NCBI GenBank assembly: GCA_002430835.1
Contig: DJDA01000050.1
Location: forward strand, 1 to 6,669
Length of the DNA: 6,669 nt
Reading direction: 5' to 3'
Origin: Brevundimonas sp. UBA5936
GTDB taxonomy: Bacteria; Pseudomonadota; Alphaproteobacteria; Caulobacterales; Caulobacteraceae
The position numbers were made by a program, and so were the translations under genes. Shown here piece by piece: positions 1 to 5,685 of the stretch (position 1 is the first letter of the stretch; each line of letters opens with the position of its first letter). Under the pieces are notes generated by a model, which saw nothing but the letters and a program-made list of their open reading frames with translations, did no database searches and was not told where the DNA came from.

Positions 1-2
1 TG

Positions 3-491
3 GACCGCACCGTGATCCGCGCCCCGGTCGCGGGCGTCGGCGGCGCGCGCGGCGTGCGCCTCGGCCAGGTGGTGCAGGCGGGCGGCCAGCTGATGTCCGT
101 GGTGCCGCTGCAGGACACCTATGTCGTCGCCAACTTCAAGGAGACCCAGGTCGGGCGGATGCGTCTGGGCCAAGAGGTCGAGATCAAGGCCGACGCCTTC
201 CCCGGCCGATCGCTGCAGGGCCGTATCGACAGCTTCGCCCCGGCCACCGGGTCCGAGTTCGCCCTGATCCCGGTCGAGAACGCCACCGGCAACTTCACCA
301 AGATCACCCAGCGCGTGCCCGTCCGCATCGTCGTCCAGCGCGACGCCTCGGGCCAGCCGATCGTCCTGCGGCCCGGCCTGTCGGTCGAGGTCAAGGTCGA
401 CCTGAAGAGCCAGGGCGGGCCTGCCTTCGCCGAAGCCCACATGGGCGAGACGGCGCTGGCCCAGGCCGCCGACCCGAGCTCCGCCCGGTGA
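3..491 (+). CDS. emrA: EmrA/HlyD-family efflux membrane fusion protein, C-terminal part (5' end outside window)
   Basis: Periplasmic adaptor (membrane fusion protein) that would link an inner-membrane MFS pump to an outer-membrane TolC-type channel. The frame is already open at the window edge, so only the last 162 residues are visible; the N-terminal membrane anchor and the coiled-coil hairpin lie upstream. The visible part opens with the second half of the lipoyl/barrel-sandwich domain (DRTVIRAPVAGV at residues 1-12). It continues into the beta-barrel domain with NFKETQ (44-49) and ENATGNF (92-98) followed by TKITQRVPVRI, then LRPGLSVEV (122-130). These are signature segments of the EmrA branch of the HlyD family. 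The GTG near position 12 is an internal valine, not a start. The stop overlaps the GTG start of the MFS pump by four bases (GTGA), so translation of the two partners is probably coupled. The alanine-rich tail after about residue 135 is unconserved. Family call is firm; the exact orthologue and substrate are not known. Confidence 0.93.
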   Translation, partial: DRTVIRAPVAGVGGARGVRLGQVVQAGGQLMSVVPLQDTYVVANFKETQVGRMRLGQEVEIKADAFPGRSLQGRIDSFAPATGSEFALIPVENATGNFTKITQRVPVRIVVQRDASGQPIVLRPGLSVEVKVDLKSQGGPAFAEAHMGETALAQAADPSSAR

Positions 492-2077
492 CGGACGCCG
501 CCGCGTCTTCGGCTCCGGCGGCCTCCGCCGATCAGCCCGAGATCAACTGGACCGTCCTGCTGCTCGGCTTCGCCGGCATGGTCATCGGCCAGTTCATGGC
601 CATTCTGGACATCCAGATCGTCGCCGCCTCCCTGCCGCAGATCCAGGCCGGGGTCGGCGCCTCCGCCGATGAGATCAGCTGGATCCAGACCGCCTATCTG
701 ATCCCCGAGGTCGTGATGATCCCCCTGTCGGGATACCTGTCGCGGCTGTGGGGCACGCAGAAGGTGTTTCTGGCCTCCTGTCTCGGCTTCCTGGTGATGA
801 GCGTGGCCGTGGGCCTGTCGTCGTCGATCGAGATGATGATCGTCTTTCGCGCGCTTCAGGGCTTCGTCGGCGGGGCCATGATCCCGACCGTCTTCGCCGT
901 GGCCTTCACCGCCTTCCCGCCCGAGAAACGGGTGACGGCCAGCGTCATCATGGGCCTGATCGTGACCCTGGCCCCCACCGTCGGCCCGACCCTGGGCGGG
1001 CATCTGACGGAATGGCTCAGCTGGCGCTGGCTGTTCTTCATCAACGTCTTTCCCGGCGCGATCGTCCTGTTCCTGGTCGGGCGCTACGCCCATTTCGACA
1101 AGGGCGACCCCAGCCTGTCCAAGGGCTTCGACTGGCTGGGCCTGATGCTGATGGCCGCCTTCCTGATGAGCCTGCAATTCGTGCTGGAGGAAGGGGCCAA
1201 GGAGGATTGGTTCGCCGACGACATGATCCTGCTGCTCAGCGTCGTCGCCGCCGTCTGCGGTCCGGCCTTCGTCTGGCGCTCGCTCAGCTACCGCAATCCG
1301 ATCGTCGAGCTGCGCGCCTTCGGCAACCGCAACTTCGTGGTCGGGGTGCTGATGACCTTCATCGTCGGCGCGGCCCTGTTCGGCGGCACCTTCCTGCTGC
1401 CGCTGTTCCTCGGGCGGGTGCGCGACTATTCGGCGGCCGAGGTCGGCACGACCATGATCGTCTCAGGCCTGGCCATGTTCGCCACCGGCCCCATCGCCGG
1501 ACGGCTGGTGCGCAAGGTCGACGCCCGCATCCTGATGTTCCTCGGCTTCATGATGGCCGCCTGGGGCATGTGGGACGCCCGCATCGTCACGGATCAGTGG
1601 GGCTTCTGGGAGTTCGCCGGGGTCCAGGCCATGCGCGGCGCCGGGGTCATGATCGCCATGATCGCCTCGCAGCAGGTGACGATGGCCACCCTGCCGCCGC
1701 ACATGGTCAAGAACGCCTCGGGGCTGGTGAACCTCAGCCGCAACGTCGGCGGCGCCTTCGGCCTGGCCATCCTCAACACCTCCCTGACCCAGAACACCGC
1801 CCTGCACATGGCCGAGCTGACCAGCGCCATCGACCAGACCCATCAGGGGGTGCGCGACATGATGGCGGGCATGGCCGTGCGCTTCGCCGGCTCCATCGAC
1901 CCCCAGGCCTCGGCGATGAAGGCCGTCTACGGCCTGTTGCAGAAACAGGCGACGACCCTGGCTTTCGGCGACGCCTTCGCCCTATTAGCCATCGGCTGCG
2001 CCTGCGCCGGTTTCCTGACCCTGTTGTCGAAGCCGGCCAAGCCCAATCCCTCCGCCGCTCCTTCGGACGCCCACTGA
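488..2077 (+). CDS. emrB: EmrB/QacA-type (DHA2) MFS multidrug efflux permease
   Basis: Inner-membrane proton-driven drug exporter of the major facilitator superfamily, 529 residues, the usual length for 14-helix DHA2 pumps. A short polar N-terminus (1-20) precedes the first helix. Visible family motifs are ILDIQIVAASLP (39-50, motif D1 position, with the IQIVAAS variant of one EmrB subgroup), motif A GYLSRLWGTQKVF (82-94), motif B FRALQGFVGGAM (120-131), the antiporter motif C APTVGPTLGG (162-171), SWRWLFFIN (178-186), and ASGLVNLSRNVGGAFG (410-425) in the C-terminal half. The GTG start overlaps the upstream stop by four bases and has only a weak Shine-Dalgarno, which fits coupled translation; the next ATG in frame (M31) would cut off helix 1. 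The stop TGA shares its A with the ATG of the TetR gene. Codons 499-500 are CTA TTA, rare codons in such GC-rich DNA. Substrate cannot be read from sequence; hydrophobic toxic compounds are typical for the family. Confidence 0.95.
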   Translation: MTDAAASSAPAASADQPEINWTVLLLGFAGMVIGQFMAILDIQIVAASLPQIQAGVGASADEISWIQTAYLIPEVVMIPLSGYLSRLWGTQKVFLASCLGFLVMSVAVGLSSSIEMMIVFRALQGFVGGAMIPTVFAVAFTAFPPEKRVTASVIMGLIVTLAPTVGPTLGGHLTEWLSWRWLFFINVFPGAIVLFLVGRYAHFDKGDPSLSKGFDWLGLMLMAAFLMSLQFVLEEGAKEDWFADDMILLLSVVAAVCGPAFVWRSLSYRNPIVELRAFGNRNFVVGVLMTFIVGAALFGGTFLLPLFLGRVRDYSAAEVGTTMIVSGLAMFATGPIAGRLVRKVDARILMFLGFMMAAWGMWDARIVTDQWGFWEFAGVQAMRGAGVMIAMIASQQVTMATLPPHMVKNASGLVNLSRNVGGAFGLAILNTSLTQNTALHMAELTSAIDQTHQGVRDMMAGMAVRFAGSIDPQASAMKAVYGLLQKQATTLAFGDAFALLAIGCACAGFLTLLSKPAKPNPSAAPSDAH

Positions 2078-2676
2078 TGCCTCGCGCCCTCGGCCAGATC
2101 GACGAACACAAGAGCCGCGCCATCCTGCGCGCCGCCGCCGAACTGTTCATGGAAAAGGGCGCCAAGGCCTCCATGGCCGAGGTCGCCCGGCGCGCGGGCG
2201 TGTCCAAACAGACCCTCTACAACCGCTATCCGACCAAGACCGACATCGCCCGCGACCTGGCGGCCCAACGCTCGGAAGAGACCCTGGCCCCCCTCGCCTC
2301 GGACATGGACGTCGAGACCGCCCTGGCGGCCCTGGCCGAGACCCTGATCCGGCGCGTCTGCATCGAGGGGCGCGGCGTCGCCCTGCGCGGCATGGCCCTG
2401 GCCTCGCCCGAGGCGCCCGAGCTGGCGCGCGTCGTCTATGACGCCGGCCCCGGCCAGAACCTGCGCCGTCTGGCCGTCTGGCTGGAGGAGCAGGACCGCC
2501 TGGGCCGCCTGTCCGCGCCTGATCCCGTCGCCGCCGCCGAGATGTTCACCGGCATGGTGCTGGGCCACGGCCACCTGCGCTCGGTGCTGGGCCTGCCCCA
2601 CCCCGAGATCGACGACATTCCCGCCCGCGCCCGCGAAGCCGCCCGTCGCTTCGTGCGCGCCTTCGCGCCGCAATAG
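2077..2676 (+). CDS. TetR/AcrR-family transcriptional regulator
   Basis: A 199-residue repressor-type regulator. The N-terminal helix-turn-helix is clear: AILRAAAELFMEKG (15-28), then MAEVARRAGVSKQTLYNRYPTK (33-54), in which GVSKQTLYNRYPTK is the recognition helix region of TetR proteins. Residues from about 80 to 199 form the ligand-binding and dimerisation domain; segments such as ASPEAPELARVVYDAG (109-124) and AAAEMFTGMVLG (152-163) resemble the AefR-like TetR C-terminal type. The ATG at 2077 is chosen because it overlaps the pump's stop (TGATG) and gives a normal TetR N-terminus; the frame stays open far upstream only because of GC-rich codon bias. The gene lies last in the efflux operon, so the likely role is ligand-responsive autoregulation of that operon. 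The operator would lie upstream of the adaptor gene, outside the window. The family call is firm; target and ligand are inferred. Confidence 0.95.
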   Translation: MPRALGQIDEHKSRAILRAAAELFMEKGAKASMAEVARRAGVSKQTLYNRYPTKTDIARDLAAQRSEETLAPLASDMDVETALAALAETLIRRVCIEGRGVALRGMALASPEAPELARVVYDAGPGQNLRRLAVWLEEQDRLGRLSAPDPVAAAEMFTGMVLGHGHLRSVLGLPHPEIDDIPARAREAARRFVRAFAPQ

Positions 2677-2750
2677 GCGTTCGCGCCCAAGTTGGCCCTG
2701 AAGGCGGATCAGCGTAAAGCCGCCCTCAGTCCCCTCACCTCCCGCCCGTC

Positions 2751-2754
2751 GGAG
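2751..2754 (+). promoter_or_regulatory. Shine-Dalgarno of the creatininase-family gene
   Basis: GGAG lies eight bases before the ATG at 2763 and fixes that start. It stands out from the coupled starts of the upstream operon, which lack a good site, and suggests that this gene is translated independently of the efflux genes. Confidence 0.7.
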
Positions 2755-2762
2755 TCCTTCCC

Positions 2763-3542
2763 ATGCTGATCCACCTGTCGTCCTGGCCCGAGATCGACGA
2801 GCGCCTGAAGTCCGGCGCCCCTCTGTCCAAGACGGTGATCGTGCCGATCGGCTCGAACGAACAGCACGGGCCGACGGGCCTTTTGGGCACCGACTGGCTG
2901 TGCCCCGAGATCATCGCCCACGCCGCCGAAAAGGGCGACGACAGCCTGGTGATCACGCCGACCTTCAACATCGGCATGGCCCAGCACCACCTGGCCTTCC
3001 CCGGCACCATCACCCTGCGCCCGTCGACCTTCATGGCGGCGATCGCCGACTGGGTATCGTCGCTGACGCGTCACGGCTTCGAGCGCATCTATTTCCTGAA
3101 CGGCCACGGCGGCAACGTCGCCACCATCGAGGCCGCCTTCGCCGAGATCTACGCCGACTGGTCCTTCACGCCCGAGCCCTGGGCCGAGCGTCCGCCCTTC
3201 GTGCTGAAGCTGCGCAACTGGTGGGATCTGCCGGGCGTGCAGAAGCTGTGCGAGGACATCTTCCCGACCGGCCACGGCAGCCACGCCACCCCGTCCGAGA
3301 TCGCCGTGACCCAGGCCGGCTATCCCGACCGGATCAAGACCGCCGACTATGAGCCGAAGATCGCCCCCTTCGGCCCGATCCGCGACGCCAACGACTATCG
3401 CGCCCGCTTCCCCGACGGCCGCATCGGCTCGGACCCGGCCCAGGCGACCCCGGAAAAGGGCCAGCGCATCATCGACGCCGCCGTCCCGGCCCTGATCCGC
3501 GACCTGACCGACTTCGCGCAAGAAGTCTTGCCGGTCGCCTGA
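2763..3542 (+). CDS. Creatininase-superfamily metal-dependent amidohydrolase
   Basis: A 259-residue cytoplasmic protein of the creatininase/creatinine amidohydrolase superfamily, whose members hydrolyse cyclic or linear amides using divalent metals. Motifs in order: PIGSNEQHGP (28-37) supplies E33 and H35; GTDW (42-45) supplies D44; H75/H76 lie in MAQHHLAFPG; FLNGHGGN (111-118) supplies H115; and HGSHATPSE (171-179) corresponds to the family's HAGExE region. These match the expected metal-site spacing near the N-terminus (E..H, then D, then NGH). Creatininase itself carries NGHYEN, whereas this protein has NGHGGN, the form common in other members of the superfamily, so creatinine is not a safe substrate guess. 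MftE and FAPy deformylase (ArfB) belong to the same superfamily, but neither of their pathways is visible here. The ATG at 2763 has GGAG at 2751-2754. The gene is 86 bases after the TetR gene and 20 bases before the phasin-like gene. Superfamily sure, substrate unknown. Confidence 0.92.
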   Translation: MLIHLSSWPEIDERLKSGAPLSKTVIVPIGSNEQHGPTGLLGTDWLCPEIIAHAAEKGDDSLVITPTFNIGMAQHHLAFPGTITLRPSTFMAAIADWVSSLTRHGFERIYFLNGHGGNVATIEAAFAEIYADWSFTPEPWAERPPFVLKLRNWWDLPGVQKLCEDIFPTGHGSHATPSEIAVTQAGYPDRIKTADYEPKIAPFGPIRDANDYRARFPDGRIGSDPAQATPEKGQRIIDAAVPALIRDLTDFAQEVLPVA

Positions 3543-3562
3543 AACCAGCCCAGGGTCGTTGC

Positions 3563-4036
3563 ATGAGCCCCATGCAGAAGACGGCCCGCAACGCCCTGCG
3601 CAACGCCCAGGCTGGTCAGGAACTGGCCCAGGCCTCGGCCGCCGTCATCACGCGGCGGTTCGAGATCATGGGCGAGGCTCTGGCCGACCCCCTGCGCGCC
3701 GACCACGCCGAACTCAGCCGCATGGGCGTGGAGAAGGTCGAGGCCATGACGGCCTCGGCCGGGGCCGCCTATACCGGCGCGCTGGACCTGGCCGAGCGGG
3801 CCGGGCGTCTGGCCGCGCGCGAGGGGGCCGAGGCCGCTGACTGCCTGGCCAAACTGGCCCGCGCCGACACACCCTTCGCCTTCGCCGCCGCCCAAACCGA
3901 CTGGGCCCTGGGCGCCTGGAGCCGGGCGCTGAACGACGGCTGGTCCTTCTACGGCGCGGCGCTGAAGGCGCAGGCGAAGACCATGGCCCCCGTCCACGCC
4001 AAGGCCACGGCCAATGCGCGACGCCTGAAGCGCTGA
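3563..4036 (+). CDS. Phasin-like (PHA granule-associated) family protein
   Basis: A 157-residue, alanine-rich, predicted all-helical protein with no signal peptide or membrane segment. The segments FEIMGEALADP (33-43), AYTGALDLAERAGRLAAREG (69-88) and QTDWALGAWSRALNDGWSFYGAAL (111-134) are amphipathic and resemble alphaproteobacterial phasin-family proteins, which coat polyhydroxyalkanoate granules. The tail is basic (NARRLKR, 151-157). The ATG at 3563 is preceded by AGGG at 3552-3555, seven bases away; an in-frame ATG three codons later is a less likely start. It begins 20 bases after the creatininase-family stop and may be co-transcribed with it. A hairpin starts seven bases after its stop. 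No PHA synthase or depolymerase gene is in the window, so the granule role rests on sequence resemblance alone. Another helical stress or surface-binding role is possible. Confidence 0.72.
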   Translation: MSPMQKTARNALRNAQAGQELAQASAAVITRRFEIMGEALADPLRADHAELSRMGVEKVEAMTASAGAAYTGALDLAERAGRLAAREGAEAADCLAKLARADTPFAFAAAQTDWALGAWSRALNDGWSFYGAALKAQAKTMAPVHAKATANARRLKR

Positions 4037-4042
4037 CCTCGC

Positions 4043-4071
4043 GCGGGCGTGATGGAACGCCTCGCGCCCGC
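4043..4071 (+). terminator. Hairpin after the phasin-like gene (terminator-like, no clear T tract)
   Basis: The arms GCGGGCGTGA (4043-4052) and TCGCGCCCGC (4062-4071) pair over 10 bp, with one G-U wobble and a nine-base loop. The hairpin begins seven bases after the phasin-like stop, a usual place for a terminator, but the following bases (TCCGGATTGCC) lack a real T run. It may slow polymerase or protect the 3' end of the mRNA rather than terminate by itself. The loop contains the GGAAC that is also read as a possible -35 element. Confidence 0.35.
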
Positions 4072-4079
4072 TCCGGATT
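4054..4079 (+). promoter_or_regulatory. Candidate EcfG/SigT-type (general stress response) promoter
   Basis: GGAAC at 4054-4058 is followed, after 17 bases, by GATT at 4076-4079. The alphaproteobacterial general stress sigma factor recognises GGAAC, 16-17 bases, then CGTT. The -35 is exact, but only the final TT of the -10 matches. The geometry is sensible: a start site near 4086 would leave a leader of about 22 bases carrying the AAGGAG before the ATG at 4109. This is tentative because one half-site is weak. Confidence 0.28.
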
Positions 4080-4096
4080 GCCTTTGCATCCATGTG

Positions 4097-4102
4097 AAGG
4101 AG
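4097..4102 (+). promoter_or_regulatory. Shine-Dalgarno deciding the start of the 52-residue protein
   Basis: AAGGAG, six bases before the ATG at 4109, is the best ribosome binding site in the window. It selects that ATG over a GTG at 4049, which is in the same frame but lies inside the hairpin and lacks a comparable site. Confidence 0.8.
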
Positions 4103-4108
4103 ACGGCG

Positions 4109-4267
4109 ATGGCCGAGAAAGACCCCAAAACCCCTTATCCCGGCATGATGGGCGACGGCACCGAGGAGCAGAACCTCAACCAGCCCGGCGACCCCTCCAA
4201 GCGGATCACCGAGGAAGAGGTCGACGAAGCCTTCACCAAGGATCCCAAGCTGGTGCCGAAGGAATAG
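4109..4267 (+). CDS. Small acidic hypothetical protein (52 aa)
   Basis: I do not recognise a named family. The 52 residues begin MAEKDPKTPYPGMMGDG and contain 13 acidic against 7 basic residues. There is no cysteine, no signal peptide and no membrane segment. The middle is rich in Asn, Gln, Pro and Gly (EEQNLNQPGDPSKR, 19-32) and likely disordered. The segment ITEEEVDEAFTKDPK (33-47) could form a short acidic helix. The strong AAGGAG and normal codon use favour a real gene. Starting at the GTG at 4049 would add 20 residues but place the start inside a hairpin, and would be impossible if transcription begins near 4086. It stands alone between the phasin-like gene and the convergent Rieske gene, whose stop is 21 bases away. 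Small hydrophilic acidic proteins of this kind are often stress-induced; that is inference here, supported only by the weak stress-promoter candidate. Confidence 0.75.
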   Translation: MAEKDPKTPYPGMMGDGTEEQNLNQPGDPSKRITEEEVDEAFTKDPKLVPKE

Positions 4268-4288
4268 GGCTTAGCGCCCCTTCCGCCC

Positions 4289-4678
4289 TCACGCCGTCCT
4301 TATGACCCCGCCCTTGGCCTCGACTGGCCAGGGCGTCAGCTTGCCGCCCGCGCAGGGCCCCGCGACGCAGGCGCCCGACAGCGGCTCGAACGCCGCCCCG
4401 TGCCAACCGCACAGGATCAGTGACCCGTCCGGCGTCAGATAGCGGTCCACCTCCATCGCGATGGGAAAGCCCGCGTGCGGGCAGCGATCCACCCAGCCCG
4501 CGACCTGACCGTCCTTCTTCACCACGAAGCCGTGGAAGAAGGCCTCGCCGATCTGCAGCACGAAGCCGCGCGAGCCGGGATCATTGATGTCCGCCTCCAG
4601 ACACAGGGCCACGTTCGGCGGCGTCTTCCAGACCCGCTTGCGCTCCTGCGTCTCGGCCGCCGGATCCTCTTGCGTCAC
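4289..4678 (-). CDS. Small single-domain Rieske [2Fe-2S] protein
   Basis: A 129-residue soluble protein holding a Rieske iron-sulfur domain and no catalytic domain, so probably an electron carrier or a small ferredoxin-like subunit. The cluster ligands are visible: C66-P-H68 (in DRCPHAG) and C90-G-W-H93 (in LCGWHGAAF), followed by the typical SGACVAGPCAGGKL (101-114). The 21 residues between the two ligand pairs are slightly more than the 15-17 usual in Rieske ferredoxins; the insert contains RYLTPDGS. There is no Tat or Sec signal, unlike the cytochrome bc1 Rieske subunit. The GTG start at 4678 overlaps the gpsA stop by one base (TAGTG) and has no good Shine-Dalgarno, so it is probably translated by re-initiation after gpsA. 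The open frame extends further into gpsA, but that stretch is low-complexity shadow. It is last in the tsaD-gpsA operon. Partner and substrate are unknown; a nitrite-reductase small-subunit-like or oxygenase-ferredoxin role cannot be chosen from sequence. Confidence 0.88.
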   Translation of the reverse strand: MTQEDPAAETQERKRVWKTPPNVALCLEADINDPGSRGFVLQIGEAFFHGFVVKKDGQVAGWVDRCPHAGFPIAMEVDRYLTPDGSLILCGWHGAAFEPLSGACVAGPCAGGKLTPWPVEAKGGVIRTA

Positions 4679-5676
4679 TATTCGCGCTCGGGCTTCAGCG
4701 GGCGGCTCATCAGGCTCTCGATCGCCTGATCCACCGTCAGTTCGCCCGCCAGCACCGCCGCCGTCGCCTCGCAAATCGGCGTGTCGACGCCCAGCTTGCG
4801 CGTCAGCTCGCGCACGGCCGGCGCGCTCTCATAGCCCTCGGCCACCGACCGCTTGCCTTCCAGCGCCTGTTCGACGCTAAGGCCCTGCCCCAAGGCCAGA
4901 CCCAGACTCATGTTGCGCGACTGCGGGCTGGAGCAGGTCAGCACCAGATCGCCCACCCCGCACAGCCCCGCCACCGTCTCGGCCTTGCCGCCCAGAGCCG
5001 TGGCGACGCGGACGATCTCGGCATAGCCCCGGGTGATGACGGCCGCATGGGCGCTGCGGCCCAGTTCGCGGCCCTCGACGATGCCGCAGGCGATGGCCAG
5101 CACATTCTTCAGCGCCCCGCCCGTCTCGGCTCCGATCAGGTCATCGGCGTAATAGGGGCGGAAGACCGGCCCCGACAGAGCGCCCGCCAGCGCCTCGGCC
5201 ATCGCCGCATCGGCGCAGGCCAGCGTCACGGCGCTGGGCAGACCCCGCGCCACCTCGGCGGCGAAGCTCGGCCCCGACAGCACGGCGGCCGTGGCCGAGG
5301 GAATCGTCTCGGCCAGCACATCAGTCATCAGCTTCAGCGAGCCGCGCTCAATGCCCTTGGAGCACAGGATGATGGGCAAGCCCGGCCGGGCGTAGGGCGC
5401 AAAGGCCTGCAACGTCGCGCGCATATGCTGGGCCGGCGGCACCGCCAGGATCAGGTCGCAGTCGGCCAGGTCGGCCAGGTCCGAGGTGACGTTGATGGCC
5501 GAATCCAGCTCGACCCCCGGCAGGAAAGCGTCGTTCATCCGGCGCGCGCGGATGCTCTCAATCACCTCGGGCTCGCGCGCCTGCAGGACGACGGCCAGAC
5601 CCGCCGCCGCCGCGCTCTGCGCTAGGGCCGTGCCCCAGGCGCCGCCGCCAATTACGCCTGCCGTATGGAATTCCAT
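4678..5676 (-). CDS. gpsA: Glycerol-3-phosphate dehydrogenase [NAD(P)+]
   Basis: Cytoplasmic enzyme that reduces dihydroxyacetone phosphate to sn-glycerol-3-phosphate with NAD(P)H, supplying the backbone for phospholipid synthesis. The 332 residues are the normal family length. The N-terminal Rossmann fold begins AGVIGGGAWGTALA (6-19) with the GxGxxG-type loop. CSKGIE (105-110) carries the conserved lysine, LSGPSFAAEVARG (133-145) is the family signature, and GALKNVLAIACG (187-198) carries the catalytic lysine K190. AGLCGVGDLVLTCSSPQSRN (236-255) closes the substrate site in the C-terminal helical domain. The ATG at 5676 is chosen because GGAG sits five bases upstream (5685-5682) and the protein then starts right at the Rossmann fold; a TTG 36 bases earlier is not supported. 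It follows tsaD by 42 bases, and its stop overlaps the Rieske gene start, so all three are probably co-transcribed. All key residues are present and nothing suggests inactivation. Confidence 0.97.
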   Translation of the reverse strand: MEFHTAGVIGGGAWGTALAQSAAAAGLAVVLQAREPEVIESIRARRMNDAFLPGVELDSAINVTSDLADLADCDLILAVPPAQHMRATLQAFAPYARPGLPIILCSKGIERGSLKLMTDVLAETIPSATAAVLSGPSFAAEVARGLPSAVTLACADAAMAEALAGALSGPVFRPYYADDLIGAETGGALKNVLAIACGIVEGRELGRSAHAAVITRGYAEIVRVATALGGKAETVAGLCGVGDLVLTCSSPQSRNMSLGLALGQGLSVEQALEGKRSVAEGYESAPAVRELTRKLGVDTPICEATAAVLAGELTVDQAIESLMSRPLKPERE

Positions 5677-5681
5677 GTCTT

Positions 5682-5685
5682 CTCC
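5682..5685 (-). promoter_or_regulatory. Shine-Dalgarno of gpsA
   Basis: On the - strand GGAG lies five bases before the ATG at 5676 and supports that start over the upstream TTG. It is directly adjacent to a short G-rich hairpin at 5686-5697. Confidence 0.75.

Noticed and set aside
119..1177. A 352-codon open frame on the - strand opposite the adaptor and pump genes.
   Set aside because: Its translation is Gln/Gly/His/Asp-rich shadow sequence from GC-rich codon bias, with no domain; the + strand genes are unambiguous.
748..2076. The TetR reading frame stays open over 440 codons upstream, suggesting a giant or fused protein.
   Set aside because: This stretch translates to low-complexity Arg/Pro/Gly/His sequence in the +1 frame of a clear MFS gene. 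The TetR start at 2077 gives a normal-length protein.
1927..2673. A 248-codon - strand frame opposite the TetR gene.
   Set aside because: Glycine- and alanine-rich antisense shadow without recognisable motifs.
2692..2719. Possible housekeeping promoter before the creatininase-family gene: TTGGCCC, 13 bases, GCGTAAAG.
   Set aside because: It only partly matches the Caulobacter-type consensus (TTGACGS, then GCTANAWC); about half of the -10 positions disagree. It is too weak to annotate, although a promoter in this 86-base gap is plausible.
2703..2724. Inverted repeat GGCGG...CCGCC in the gap after the TetR gene.
   Set aside because: Only five base pairs with a 12-base loop and no T tract; expected by chance in GC-rich DNA.
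2709..3521. A 270-codon - strand frame covering almost the whole creatininase-family gene.
   Set aside because: Antisense shadow; the + strand carries intact family motifs and a good ribosome binding site.
3541..3560. Stress-type promoter before the phasin-like gene (CGTT at 3557-3560 with GAAAC at 3541-3545).
   Set aside because: The -35 is not GGAAC and the spacing is 11 rather than 16-17 bases.
4049..4108. A longer 72-residue form of the small acidic protein from a GTG at 4049.
   Set aside because: That GTG sits inside a stable hairpin without a comparable Shine-Dalgarno, whereas AAGGAG precedes the ATG at 4109.
4267..4279. GGGC-TTAGC-GCCC hairpin between the convergent stops, as a two-way terminator.
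   Set aside because: The stem is four base pairs and there is no T run on either strand; too weak to call.
5047..5625. A 192-codon + strand frame opposite gpsA.
   Set aside because: Arg/Gln/His-rich shadow translation; gpsA on the - strand is certain.
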